This document shows positions 17,541-26,002 of a DNA stretch of 64,000 nucleotides, piece after piece (the stretch's first letter is position 1; the number at the start of each line of letters is the position of its first letter). The translations under genes were made by a program, and so were the position numbers. The DNA is taken from assembly GCA_945904015.1 (NCBI GenBank), contig CAMDPK010000017.1, positions 1 through 64,000 on the forward strand. Direction: 5' to 3'. The notes below the pieces were generated by a model, which did not search any database, was not told the DNA's origin, and saw nothing but the letters and a program-made list of their open reading frames with translations. The DNA is from Candidatus Kuenenia stuttgartensis (lineage in GTDB: Bacteria; Planctomycetota; Planctomycetia; Planctomycetales; Planctomycetaceae).

Positions 17541-18134
17541 ATGGTCAAAACTGCTTCGACAATGTTGCCGCTGGGAACTGCGGCTCCTGATTTCTCGCTG
17601 CCGAATGTTGATGGGCAAATCGTCTCGCTCAAAGACTTCAAAGGCTCAAAGGGACTGCTGGTCGCATTCATCTGCAACCACTGCCCGTTCGTGGTCCACA
17701 TTCGATCGGAGTTCGCGAAGTTCGCTCGCGAGTACCAAGCCAAAGGAATCGCGATCGTCGGCATCAGCTCCAACGATGCCACCGCGTTCCCAGCCGACGG
17801 TCCTGAAAAGATGCAGGCCGAAGCCGCAGCGGCGGGCTACGAGTTTCCGTACTTGTTCGACGAAACGCAGTCGGTCGCAAAAGCCTATCGGGCGGCTTGC
17901 ACGCCGGACCTGTTCCTGTTCGACGGTCATCAAAAGCTGGTCTATCGCGGCCAGTTCGACGACAGCCGGCCGACGAACGGAGTTCCCGTCACTGGCTCGC
18001 ACTTGCGAGCTGCGTGCGACGCGGTTCTCGCTGGCAAGACCATCGAAGATGGTCAGCAACCGAGCATCGGCTGCAACATCAAATGGCGGCCGGGCAACGA
18101 ACCCAACTACTTCACCGGCCATCCGGCGGAGTGA
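17541..18134 (+). CDS. Thioredoxin-fold peroxiredoxin-like protein (AhpC/TSA family)
   Basis: A 197-residue cytoplasmic protein from ATG 17541 behind AAGGAG. The fold signature is APDFSLPNVDGQIVSLKDF, then FICNHCPFVVHIRSEF, with a CxxC pair in the position of the redox-active cysteine. A typical peroxiredoxin T-x-x-C motif is replaced by this CNHC form, which is widespread in bacterial proteins annotated only as thioredoxin family. The segment LYDETQSVAKAY-like (LFDETQSVAKAYRAACTPDL) and the final NEPNYF also belong to that group. The electron donor and substrate are unknown. Confidence 0.82.
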   Translation: MVKTASTMLPLGTAAPDFSLPNVDGQIVSLKDFKGSKGLLVAFICNHCPFVVHIRSEFAKFAREYQAKGIAIVGISSNDATAFPADGPEKMQAEAAAAGYEFPYLFDETQSVAKAYRAACTPDLFLFDGHQKLVYRGQFDDSRPTNGVPVTGSHLRAACDAVLAGKTIEDGQQPSIGCNIKWRPGNEPNYFTGHPAE

Positions 18135-18155
18135 CCTTCGGGCATTTAAGTCCGA

Positions 18156-18237
18156 GGCGAGCGGAGGGTGTTAACCCTCCGAGTCCGGCAAACGATGTGA
18201 CGTCACTCACTCGGAGGACTGACGTCCTCCGCTCGCC
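18156..18237. repeat. Palindromic element, 28-bp imperfect arms
   Basis: Arms 18156-18183 and 18210-18237 are the GGCGAGCGGAGGGT family seen at 3788 and 50162. The right arm has diverged in its middle (GACTGACGTCC), giving several mismatches. It lies between two convergent genes. Confidence 0.88.
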
Positions 18238-18247
18238 TCGGAATGAA

Positions 18248-19315
18248 TCAGTTCTGCTCATGCGGACGTGACCCCAGCCGCTGTCGCAACAGCGCGGCGC
18301 GGGCCACGTTCCGTTCCGCCGATTCGAGCTGTCGCTTGCGAACTTTTTGCAAATGCGCCGGCTGCGTCGTGATCAGCAACTCGTTGATCGTCGGAATCTC
18401 CAGCTTGCCGATCAGTCCGAGGTTGATGCCCAGCCGCACGCTCGACAGCAGATGCAACGTCTCTTCCGACGTGATGGTCTGGGCGCTGCTGAGGATGCCG
18501 AACGCTCGCGAGATTTGATCGTGCAGCCCTTCGCGGTTGTCGTTGAGCAGACTCTCGCGAGCCTTCCGTTCATATTTCAGAATCGACGGGATGACTTCCT
18601 GCACGGTTTGAATCAGCGACTCCTCGCTGTGGCCAAGCGTGACTTGATTGGAGACTTGATAGAAGTCCCCCATCGCCTGGCTGCCTTCGCCGTACAAGCC
18701 GCGCACGGCCAGCCGCAGCCGCTGCAACGCCTGGAAGACTTTTTGCAACTCCTTCGTGAGCACCAATCCCGGCAGGTGCAGCATCACGCTGACACGGATG
18801 CCGGTGCCAACGTTCGTTGGGCATGCGGTCAGATAGCCCAAGCGGTCGTCGAAGGCGAACGTCACCTCGCGGCTGAGCAGGTCGTCAATGCGATTGATTT
18901 CTCGCCAACAATCATCGAGCGCGAAGCCGCTATGAATGACTTGCATCCGCAAGTGATCCTCTTCGTTGATCATCAGGCTAATGTTTTCCTCGTCACTGAC
19001 GGCCACGCCGCGCGGGCCGGATGCTTCCGAGTGCTCGCGGCTAATGAGCTGCCGCTCGACCAAAAACTGCCGATCCAGCGAGTCCATCTCGCTGACCGGG
19101 AGGAACTCCAATCCGTGCGACAGCGGCAAAGCGGTCACGCGGTCGCGGATCAATCCGACGATTTCCGACTTTGCCGTGTCGTCCGCTTTGCTGGGAAACG
19201 GGAAGTCGGCCAAGTTGCGAGCCAACCGAATGCGGCTCGACATGATGATGTCCGATTCCGGCCCCGTGCCACGCAACCATTCTCCGCAGTGCGGAGCCAG
19301 TGCATCCAAATCCAC
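18248..19315 (-). CDS. mcsB: Protein arginine kinase McsB
   Basis: McsB phosphorylates protein arginines and, in Firmicutes, marks proteins for ClpCP. The 355-residue protein starts at GTG 19315 behind AAGGAGA; a longer frame exists but lacks a site. Motifs of guanidino kinases are clear: SSRIRLARNL near residue 24, NEEDHLRMQ (catalytic glutamates and substrate loop) and CPTNVGTGIRVSVMLHLP (ATP-binding signature). The C-terminal part keeps SEETLHLLSSVRLGINLGL. The partner genes mcsA, clpC and ctsR, usually adjacent in Firmicutes, are not here, so partners would have to be elsewhere. It is divergent from the ROK gene. Confidence 0.93.
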   Translation of the reverse strand: MDLDALAPHCGEWLRGTGPESDIIMSSRIRLARNLADFPFPSKADDTAKSEIVGLIRDRVTALPLSHGLEFLPVSEMDSLDRQFLVERQLISREHSEASGPRGVAVSDEENISLMINEEDHLRMQVIHSGFALDDCWREINRIDDLLSREVTFAFDDRLGYLTACPTNVGTGIRVSVMLHLPGLVLTKELQKVFQALQRLRLAVRGLYGEGSQAMGDFYQVSNQVTLGHSEESLIQTVQEVIPSILKYERKARESLLNDNREGLHDQISRAFGILSSAQTITSEETLHLLSSVRLGINLGLIGKLEIPTINELLITTQPAHLQKVRKRQLESAERNVARAALLRQRLGSRPHEQN

Positions 19316-19452
19316 GATTGATCTCCTTCCGTGTGTTCGCCGGGCAGAATACCGAAGCCAAGCTCGGCCTGCACGTCGCGGCCGATGTCCGATTTCCCAA
19401 ACTCGAATGTCCCTCGTAAAGTTCGCATCGCACTCTCTTCGCAAGGACAACC

Positions 19453-20475
19453 ATGTATCTCGGCATCGAAATCGGCGGGACGAAATTGCAACTCGGAGTC
19501 GGCACAGGCAACGGCCCACCGCTCATCGCGCTTGAACGACGCACCGTCGAACGGACTCAGGGAGCGGCAGCGATTCGGGAGCAAATTCTCGAAGCGGGGC
19601 GAAAACTCGTCGGCCAGTATCCGATCAAGCGGATCGGTTACGGCTTCGGCGGTCCGGTGAATTCGATGACCGGCCGAGTCATCACCAGTCATCAGGTCGA
19701 AGGCTGGACGGACTTCCCAATCGTCGATTGGACACGCGAGGCGTTCGGCGTTCCCGTGCGGTTAGGCAACGACTGCGACGTCGCCGCGCTGGCGGAAGCA
19801 ACCTACGGCGCTGGTCGCGGACACGGCACCGTGTTTTACATCACGGTCGGCACCGGCATCGGTGGCGGCTTGGTCATCGACGGGCAATCGCAGGGAGCTG
19901 GTCGGCTCGCGATCGCCGAGATCGGCCATCTGCGCCCCGGCCCGCTCGCCGACGATCCGCACGCGACGGTCGAGTCGCTCGCCGCCGGCCCCGGCATCGA
20001 GGCCGCCGTGCGAGCACTGCTCACTGGACAAGCTCGGCATCCGCTGATCGTCGCTGGAGCGTTCGCACCTCAAGACGTCTCCGTCGATTGGCCTACCGGT
20101 CGCGAATCGGAAGCGGCCGACAACGACACCGCCGATCTGCTCGGCCGCTGTCTCGGCAAGATCGAGGGACTCGATGCCAAGGCGATCTCGCAAGCCGCCG
20201 CCGCAGGAAACCGCATCGCGCGAGCGGCTCTGCATCAAGCGCACGTCGCGCTCGGCTGGGGGATCGCGCAGATGGTGACACTGCTCTCGCCAAACGTTGT
20301 CGTCATCGGCGGCGGCGTCTCGCTGATGGGCGAAGAACTCTTCTTCGAGCCGCTGCGTCGCCAAGTACATCGCTTTGTTTTTCCACCGCTGGCTAGTTCT
20401 GTTCTTCTCGTTCCCGCAGCACTTGACGAAGAGGTCGTCGTTCACGGGGCAATTGCTCTCGCGGCGACCGCGTGA
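19453..20475 (+). CDS. ROK family sugar kinase/regulator-like protein
   Basis: A 340-residue protein with the actin-like ATPase fold. The N-terminal phosphate loop is YLGIEIGGTKLQLGVG, followed by GYGFGGPVNSMTG, GNDCDVAALAEATYGAG, YITVGTGIGGGLVIDG and the adenosine motif NVVVIGGGVSLMG. There is no N-terminal helix-turn-helix, so it is a kinase rather than a NagC-type repressor. The usual ROK zinc motif CxCGxxGCxE is absent; the matching region reads AEIGHLRPGPLADDPHATVE, keeping the GH but not the cysteines. The catalytic aspartate position is held by GNDCD. Substrate unknown; glucokinase is the closest general label. Confidence 0.82.
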   Translation: MYLGIEIGGTKLQLGVGTGNGPPLIALERRTVERTQGAAAIREQILEAGRKLVGQYPIKRIGYGFGGPVNSMTGRVITSHQVEGWTDFPIVDWTREAFGVPVRLGNDCDVAALAEATYGAGRGHGTVFYITVGTGIGGGLVIDGQSQGAGRLAIAEIGHLRPGPLADDPHATVESLAAGPGIEAAVRALLTGQARHPLIVAGAFAPQDVSVDWPTGRESEAADNDTADLLGRCLGKIEGLDAKAISQAAAAGNRIARAALHQAHVALGWGIAQMVTLLSPNVVVIGGGVSLMGEELFFEPLRRQVHRFVFPPLASSVLLVPAALDEEVVVHGAIALAATA

Positions 20476-20641
20476 TCGAGATTGAGGCAGATCATTCAAC
20501 CGAATTCAGGCGTGGTCTCTGCCGTCGCGACTGGCAAATTGTGGCGATCGACGATGCGGATTCCGGGACTCGGCGTTGCAGCCGTTCGGATCGAGCCATA
20601 AAACCTTACAGATGTCTCGAACGTCGGAAGGTGCTGGTCCA

Positions 20642-23065
20642 ATGGCTCGATTGCGAATTGCCGCTGTGGTCACGGGGATTTTGCTGAGCTTCGCCTCGGC
20701 CAGAGCCGAGTTGCAGGTCAGCCCGGCTGTGATTTCGCTCGATCGGCCGGAAGGGTCGCAACAGATCCTCGTGACTGAGGTCGAAGGGGATCGGCGGCGC
20801 GATGTGACTCGCGAAGCTCGCTATGAAATTGCAGCTCCGGCTCTCGCCAACATCGCGACCGATGGGCTGTTGCGACCTGCGGGCGAAGGGACGACACAGC
20901 TCACCGTGAAGTTCGGCGACAAGACCCTCAACGTGCCGATCACGGTCTCCGGTTTGTTGAAGCCGGTGCCGGTCTCGTTCAGCTACGAAGTGGTGCCGAT
21001 CCTGACCAAAGGACGCTGCAATGCCGGCGGCTGTCACGGCAAGGCCGAGGGGCAGAACGGTTTCAAACTGAGCCTGTTCGGCTTCGACGCGGTGGCCGAC
21101 CACGACGCGATTTTCAAAGAGGCCAAGGGGCGACGCCTGTCGCTGACCGATCCGACGGCCAGTCTGCTGATGATGAAGGGGACCGCCACGATGCCTCACG
21201 GCGGCGGGCGAAAGATCGAACCGAACAGCCCCGCCGAACATCGCCTGCGCCGCTGGATCGCCGAAGGGGCCGAGTTCGTAGTCCCGCCTTCAGGCGGAAT
21301 GCCCGTGGAACGGCACGTCGTCGGCATCGAAGTCGAACCGGCTCAAGTCGTGATCGCGGCGAACGGGACGCAGCAGTTGCGAGTCACCGCCATCGACGAC
21401 GCCGGCGGCAAGCGCTGTGCGACGGTCGAAGCCGACTACATCTCGAACGCGACGCACGTCGCCGACGTCAACACGCGCGGGCTCTTGCAAGCCAGCGATG
21501 TGCCGGGTGAAGCGGCGATTCTCGTGCGATATCTCGGTCACGTCGCCGTCTGCCGAGCGGTGATGCCGCGGCCCGGCAGCACGTTCGCTCGGCCGACAGA
21601 AAACAACTTCATCGACAAGCATGTCTGGGACAAGCTGACACGGCTCGGCATTCCTCCCAGCGAACCGATCGACGACGCGACGTTCATCCGCCGAGCATTC
21701 CTCGACGTGATCGGCACGTTGCCGACCGCCGCCGAAGCTCGCGCGTTCATCGGCGATGCGTCGGCCGACAAGCGAGCCAAGCTCGTCGACTCGCTGCTGC
21801 AACGGCCGGAGTACGCCGAGTACTGGGCAATGAAATGGTCCGACTTGCTCAAGGCCGACAAGCTCAAGATCACGCCGCAAGGAACCGTCGGCCTGACTCG
21901 CTGGCTGCGAAAGCAGTTCACCGCGAACCGGCCGTACAACGAGATGGTCCACGAGATCCTCACGATCCAAGGCCCGACACAAAGCGAAAGCCCCGCCTCG
22001 TTTTTCAAGACGCTCGACACCCCGGAAGTCACCAGCCGAGCGGTCAGCCAGTTGTTCCTCGGCGTGCGGATCGAGTGTGCTCAATGCCATCACCACCCCA
22101 GCGAACGCTGGAGCCAAGACGACTACGCCGGCCTCGCCGGATTCTTCTCCGGCACGGTGGTCAAAAAGTTGCCGGACGGTACCGATGCCATCGTCGCTCG
22201 CGCGGGCACGGACCAAAAACATCCGCGCACCGGTGAGCTCGTCCCGGCGCGAGCGCTCGGAGCGAAGACGGCCGACTTCACGAACGTCATCGACCGTCGA
22301 GTCGTCCTCGCCAACTGGATGACCGCTCCCGACAACCCGTTCGTCACGAAGGCCATCGCGAATCGGCTCTGGGCGCACTACTTTGGCCGCGGCCTCGTCG
22401 AGCCGATCGACGACAACCGCGCGACGAACCCCGCGACCAATGAACCGCTGCTCGCCGCGCTCGAAGCGCATCTCAAAGAAGTGAAGTACGACCTCAAGGC
22501 GTTCACGCGCACGCTGCTGCTGTCGCGAGCCTATCAGCTCGGATCGGCGAATGATCTGAACCGCGATGACCGCCAGCACTTCTCGCACGCTCGACCGAAA
22601 ACGCTCCCGGCCGAAGTGCTGCTCGATGCGATCAGCCAGACGACCGGCGTCCCTGAAAAGTTCAACGGCTGGCCCGATGGAGTCCGCTCGATCCAAGTTT
22701 GGGACAACCGGATGCCGTCGTACTTCTTCCGCATCTTCGGCCGTCCCGTCCGAGCCACCGTCTGCGAATGCGAACGGAGCAACGAACCAAGCATCTCTCA
22801 GGCGTTGCACCTGCTGAACTCCCCCGAAGTCCACGCCAAGCTGACTCACCGCCACGGCCTGGCTCGCAAACTCGCCGCGACCCCCAAGTCCAACGACGAA
22901 CTGGTCGATGAAATCTACCTGAGCACCCTCACCCGCTTTCCGACCGCCGAAGAAAAAGCGCTGATGGCCACCGCCTTCGAGGCCGCCGGAGCCAACCGGT
23001 ATCAAGCGGTCGAGGACGTGCTTTGGGCGGTGCTCAACACAAAAGAGTTTCTCTACAATCACTGA
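20642..23065 (+). CDS. DUF1549/DUF1553 exported protein with Ig-like domain
   Basis: An 807-residue planctomycete-type protein from ATG 20642. It has a signal peptide (ARLRIAAVVTGILLSFASAR), a Big-2-like domain (about residues 22-115), then RCNAGGCHGKAEGQNGFKL near residue 125, which resembles the family cytochrome-like motif but with four residues between the cysteines. DUF1549 (about 325-540) includes IECAQCHHHPSERW, a true CxxCH. DUF1553 (about 555-790) includes PFVTKAIANRLWAHYFGRGL and LLNSPEVHAKL. The gene is followed 26 bp later by DUF1501, the standard pairing. Function is not established; the pair has been proposed to act in polysaccharide processing at the envelope. Confidence 0.9.
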   Translation: MARLRIAAVVTGILLSFASARAELQVSPAVISLDRPEGSQQILVTEVEGDRRRDVTREARYEIAAPALANIATDGLLRPAGEGTTQLTVKFGDKTLNVPITVSGLLKPVPVSFSYEVVPILTKGRCNAGGCHGKAEGQNGFKLSLFGFDAVADHDAIFKEAKGRRLSLTDPTASLLMMKGTATMPHGGGRKIEPNSPAEHRLRRWIAEGAEFVVPPSGGMPVERHVVGIEVEPAQVVIAANGTQQLRVTAIDDAGGKRCATVEADYISNATHVADVNTRGLLQASDVPGEAAILVRYLGHVAVCRAVMPRPGSTFARPTENNFIDKHVWDKLTRLGIPPSEPIDDATFIRRAFLDVIGTLPTAAEARAFIGDASADKRAKLVDSLLQRPEYAEYWAMKWSDLLKADKLKITPQGTVGLTRWLRKQFTANRPYNEMVHEILTIQGPTQSESPASFFKTLDTPEVTSRAVSQLFLGVRIECAQCHHHPSERWSQDDYAGLAGFFSGTVVKKLPDGTDAIVARAGTDQKHPRTGELVPARALGAKTADFTNVIDRRVVLANWMTAPDNPFVTKAIANRLWAHYFGRGLVEPIDDNRATNPATNEPLLAALEAHLKEVKYDLKAFTRTLLLSRAYQLGSANDLNRDDRQHFSHARPKTLPAEVLLDAISQTTGVPEKFNGWPDGVRSIQVWDNRMPSYFFRIFGRPVRATVCECERSNEPSISQALHLLNSPEVHAKLTHRHGLARKLAATPKSNDELVDEIYLSTLTRFPTAEEKALMATAFEAAGANRYQAVEDVLWAVLNTKEFLYNH

Positions 23066-23091
23066 GAATCACTGAGCCTTTGGAGCCAATC

Positions 23092-24438
23092 ATGCTCAAC
23101 TTCCAATTGCCTTCTGTTGGTCATCGCTTCTGTGACGGTCTGACTCGCCGACAAACATTGCGACTCGGAGCGACCGGCTTGTTCGGCGGCCTGACGTTGC
23201 CTCAACTTCTGCGAGCGGAAGAGGCCAACAAGACCGAGCGAGTGCGCGAGGCAAAAGCCAAGTCGTGCTTGTTCATTTTCCTCGAAGGCGGGCCGCCACA
23301 GCAGGACATGTGGGATCCGAAGCCGGATGCTCCGTCTGAAATTCGTGGGCCATTCGAACCAATCTCGACCGCGCTGCCAGGCGTGATCTTCACCGAGCAC
23401 TGCAAGAACTGCGCGAAGATCGCCAACAAGTTCACCGTCGTCCGCAGCCACAGTCACGCCGACAACGGACACGCGACCGGTTATCACTACGTCATGACCG
23501 GACGCCGCGCGGCGTTTGCCGACGGCGAGTATCCGCTCCCCACCAACGAGCTGTTTCCGTCGCTCGGTTCGATCGTGGCGCGGGAACTCGGCAGCAGCGG
23601 AACCGTGCCGCCGTACATCAACATGCCGCATCCGATGTCCGCCGGTGGACCGGGCTTTTTCGGTGCCGAGTTTTCTCCGTTCGTCATCGAAGCCGACCCC
23701 AGCCAACCGGACTTCGAGGTCCGCGATCTCGCCAAGATCGACGGCGTGTCGGCCCAGCGCTCCGACCTGCGCCAAAAACTGCTCGCCGGACTCGAACAAC
23801 GCCAGCCGCGTACCGGCCGAGCCGCCGCGATGAGCACCTATTACCAGAAGGCTCGCGACTTGATCACGTCGCCGGAGGCTCGCAAGGCGTTCGACATCCA
23901 ATCGGAACCGGCCAACGTGCGTGAGTCCTACGGCATGACGCAGATCGGCCAGAGCGCATTGCTCGGACGCCGACTCATCGAAGCCGGTTGCCGTTTCGTC
24001 GGCGTGGATGCTCCCGGCTGGGACGTCCACTTCAATTGTTTCCCCAGCTTGGTCAATGACCTGATTCCGCCCGCCGATAAAGCGTTCGCCGCGCTGATCA
24101 CCGACTTGGAACAGCGCGGACTGCTCGACAGCACGCTGGTCGTGATGATGGGGGAGATGGGCCGCACTCCGCGCGTCAACGCGCAAGCCGGCCGCGATCA
24201 CTGGTCGATGGCGCAGTGCATCCTCTTCGCCGGTGGCGGAGTGAAGCCGGGCCAAATCATCGGCTCGACCGACAAGCAAGCCGCGTATCCGACCAGCGAT
24301 CCGATCAGCGTTGCCGATCTGCTGCGCACGATCCACACGCTGCTGGGGATCGACGCCTACCGCGAATACGACGACCCGCTCGGCCGTCCGGTGCCGCTGG
24401 TCAACGGCGGCAAGGTCATTCCGGGGTTGATTGCTTGA
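23092..24438 (+). CDS. DUF1501 family exported protein
   Basis: A 448-residue protein from ATG 23092 (TGGAGCC upstream). The N-terminus has a twin-arginine-like signal, LTRRQTLRLGATGLFGGLTL. The core matches DUF1501: CLFIFLEGGPPQQDMWDPKP, VRSHSHADNGHATGYHYVMT, DAPGWDVHFNCF and VVMMGEMGRTPRVN. The histidine/aspartate pattern resembles alkaline-phosphatase-fold metal sites, but activity is undemonstrated. It is cotranscribed with the DUF1549/1553 gene and acts with it outside the cytoplasm, by inference from conserved pairing. The paralogue at the left edge is only generally similar. Confidence 0.9.
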   Translation: MLNFQLPSVGHRFCDGLTRRQTLRLGATGLFGGLTLPQLLRAEEANKTERVREAKAKSCLFIFLEGGPPQQDMWDPKPDAPSEIRGPFEPISTALPGVIFTEHCKNCAKIANKFTVVRSHSHADNGHATGYHYVMTGRRAAFADGEYPLPTNELFPSLGSIVARELGSSGTVPPYINMPHPMSAGGPGFFGAEFSPFVIEADPSQPDFEVRDLAKIDGVSAQRSDLRQKLLAGLEQRQPRTGRAAAMSTYYQKARDLITSPEARKAFDIQSEPANVRESYGMTQIGQSALLGRRLIEAGCRFVGVDAPGWDVHFNCFPSLVNDLIPPADKAFAALITDLEQRGLLDSTLVVMMGEMGRTPRVNAQAGRDHWSMAQCILFAGGGVKPGQIIGSTDKQAAYPTSDPISVADLLRTIHTLLGIDAYREYDDPLGRPVPLVNGGKVIPGLIA

Positions 24439-24493
24439 GCGATTGAAGCATCGCTCGTTTGACAGGCGCGTTCGTGTGCGGGATACCTCGCCC

Positions 24494-25471
24494 ATGCAAT
24501 ACGCCCAAGAACTCTCGATTGCCGTCGCCGCTGTTCGTCGAGCGGCGGAAGTTTGCCGCAACGTTCAACGTGCAATCCCGACCGCGATGGAAAAGCAGGA
24601 CAAGAGTCCGGTGACCATCGCCGATTTCGCCAGCCAGGCGGTCATCTGCCGCGCACTCGGTGAAGCGTTTCCCAATGATCCAATCATTGGAGAAGAAGAC
24701 TCCGCCGAGCTGCGTCTGCCAGAAAACAAGCCGTCGCTCGACCAAGTGCAATCGGAGCTGAATCGCATCGGATTGAACGCTTCGTCGGAGGAGATCTGCC
24801 GGTGGATCGATCGCGGCGGCGCGAGCTCGTTTGGTCCGAGATTTTGGACGCTCGACCCGATCGACGGCACGAAAGGCTTTCTGCGCGGCGAGCAATATGC
24901 GGTCTCGCTGGCGTTGATCATCGACGGCAAGATCACAGTGGCGATTCTCGGCTGCCCAAATTTGCCGCTCGAACCGGGCGGGGCCACCGATGCTGGCACC
25001 CTCTTCTTCGCGGTGCGCGGTCAAGGTGCGAGCGTACAGTCGTGCTTCGGCGATTCCGTTGCCGCGCCGGTGCGTGTCACATCCACGTCGAGTTGGGCCG
25101 ACGTGCGGTTGTGTGAATCGGTCGAATCAGGACACAGTGCGCACGACCGCTCGGCGATGATCTCCGCTTCGTTGGGGATCGTGAAACAGCCGGTGCGGCT
25201 CGACAGCCAAGCCAAGTACGCGGTGGTCGCGCGCGGCGAAGGTGACGTCTATCTCCGCCTGCCGACCAAGAAGGACTATCGCGAGAAAATTTGGGATCAT
25301 GCGGGTGGAGTGTTGGTAGTCGAAGAAGCCGGTGGCAAGGTGACTGACATCGACGGAGAGCCGTTGGAGTTCACGCACGGCCGCGAACTCTCCGCCAATC
25401 GCGGAGTCGTCGTCACGAACGGCCACTTGCACGACGACGTGCTGCGAGCAATTCGAGAACATGTGGGCTGA
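24494..25471 (+). CDS. 3'(2'),5'-bisphosphate nucleotidase, Hal2/CysQ type
   Basis: A 325-residue Mg2+-dependent, lithium-sensitive type phosphatase that removes the 3'-phosphate from PAP/PAPS in sulfate assimilation and nucleotide recycling. Metal-binding motifs are present: PIIGEEDSA, WTLDPIDGTKGFLRG and WDHAGGVLVVEEAGG. The EEICRWIDRGG insert before the DPIDGT motif and the overall length match eukaryotic Hal2/SAL1-like members more than the 250-residue CysQ. The start ATG 24494 lies 55 bp after the DUF1501 gene. Inositol monophosphatase activity is a possible alternative. Confidence 0.87.
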   Translation: MQYAQELSIAVAAVRRAAEVCRNVQRAIPTAMEKQDKSPVTIADFASQAVICRALGEAFPNDPIIGEEDSAELRLPENKPSLDQVQSELNRIGLNASSEEICRWIDRGGASSFGPRFWTLDPIDGTKGFLRGEQYAVSLALIIDGKITVAILGCPNLPLEPGGATDAGTLFFAVRGQGASVQSCFGDSVAAPVRVTSTSSWADVRLCESVESGHSAHDRSAMISASLGIVKQPVRLDSQAKYAVVARGEGDVYLRLPTKKDYREKIWDHAGGVLVVEEAGGKVTDIDGEPLEFTHGRELSANRGVVVTNGHLHDDVLRAIREHVG

Positions 25472-26002
25472 GTCTACATGCGATGCGTGAACAACGCACA
25501 AAGCGTTTTGCGATTTCGGCAGCCGTATCGCCGTCCAACAAACGCACCCGAAGCGTCAACGAATCGAGTGGATTGTCCGGAAACTCGTTGACAGATTGCG
25601 ACGAGCAAGAAAACTCGTCTTGCCTCACTTTCACCTGACGTGATAATCCACCGGGTTGAAATGCCTCCCCAACTTCGCTGGTAGCTCCCAGGAAGGGCAT
25701 GGTCCGGCGAATTCTTAAGTTGTTCTTCGCTGACAAGTCGGCTTTGGCCAAGGAAGGTCGGACCCGCACGTCTCGGGATTGCTTCGCGGTGATGATGCCG
25801 CGATCCCTCGCTGCGTGAGACGCCCGTCCTAATTGGCCAATCGCTTGCGCGTCGCGCGAAGGCTGAGTTTTGTTTTCCATCCTCGTCCCCCACATCCCAC
25901 GAAATGACCACTGAAGAACAACCAACTTTCCGCTGTCGGCTCGTGATGCCGGCGGCGGCAAGCCCCTAACACGCCTTTTTCCTCCTCACAAGGAACGGTG
26001 CT
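25472..26002. other. 531-bp gap before prkA; doubtful minus-strand reading frame
   Basis: No convincing gene. A minus-strand frame from ATG 25883 to 25413 (156 codons) has GAGG just before the start, but it overlaps the end of the phosphatase gene. Part of its sequence (TLRV) comes from a decayed copy of the AACCCGAAGCGTCA repeat at about 25545-25560. The final 40 bp hold the prkA ribosome site (AAGGAACGG). A prkA promoter is expected here but was not pinned down. Confidence 0.4.

Noticed and set aside
21010-21040. Cytochrome c heme motif in RCNAGGCHG
   Set aside because: The cysteines are four residues apart, so this is not a standard CxxCH site; only the later CAQCH fits, and it is a conserved part of DUF1549.
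21290-23062. 590-codon open frame on the minus strand opposite the DUF1549/1553 gene
   Set aside because: The plus strand has clear domain motifs; the antisense frame is open only because of strong G/C bias at codon third positions and has no recognisable motif.
25413-25883. Minus-strand frame in the gap before prkA
   Set aside because: It overlaps the phosphatase 3' end and includes a decayed intergenic repeat, so I described it in the gap entry rather than calling a gene.
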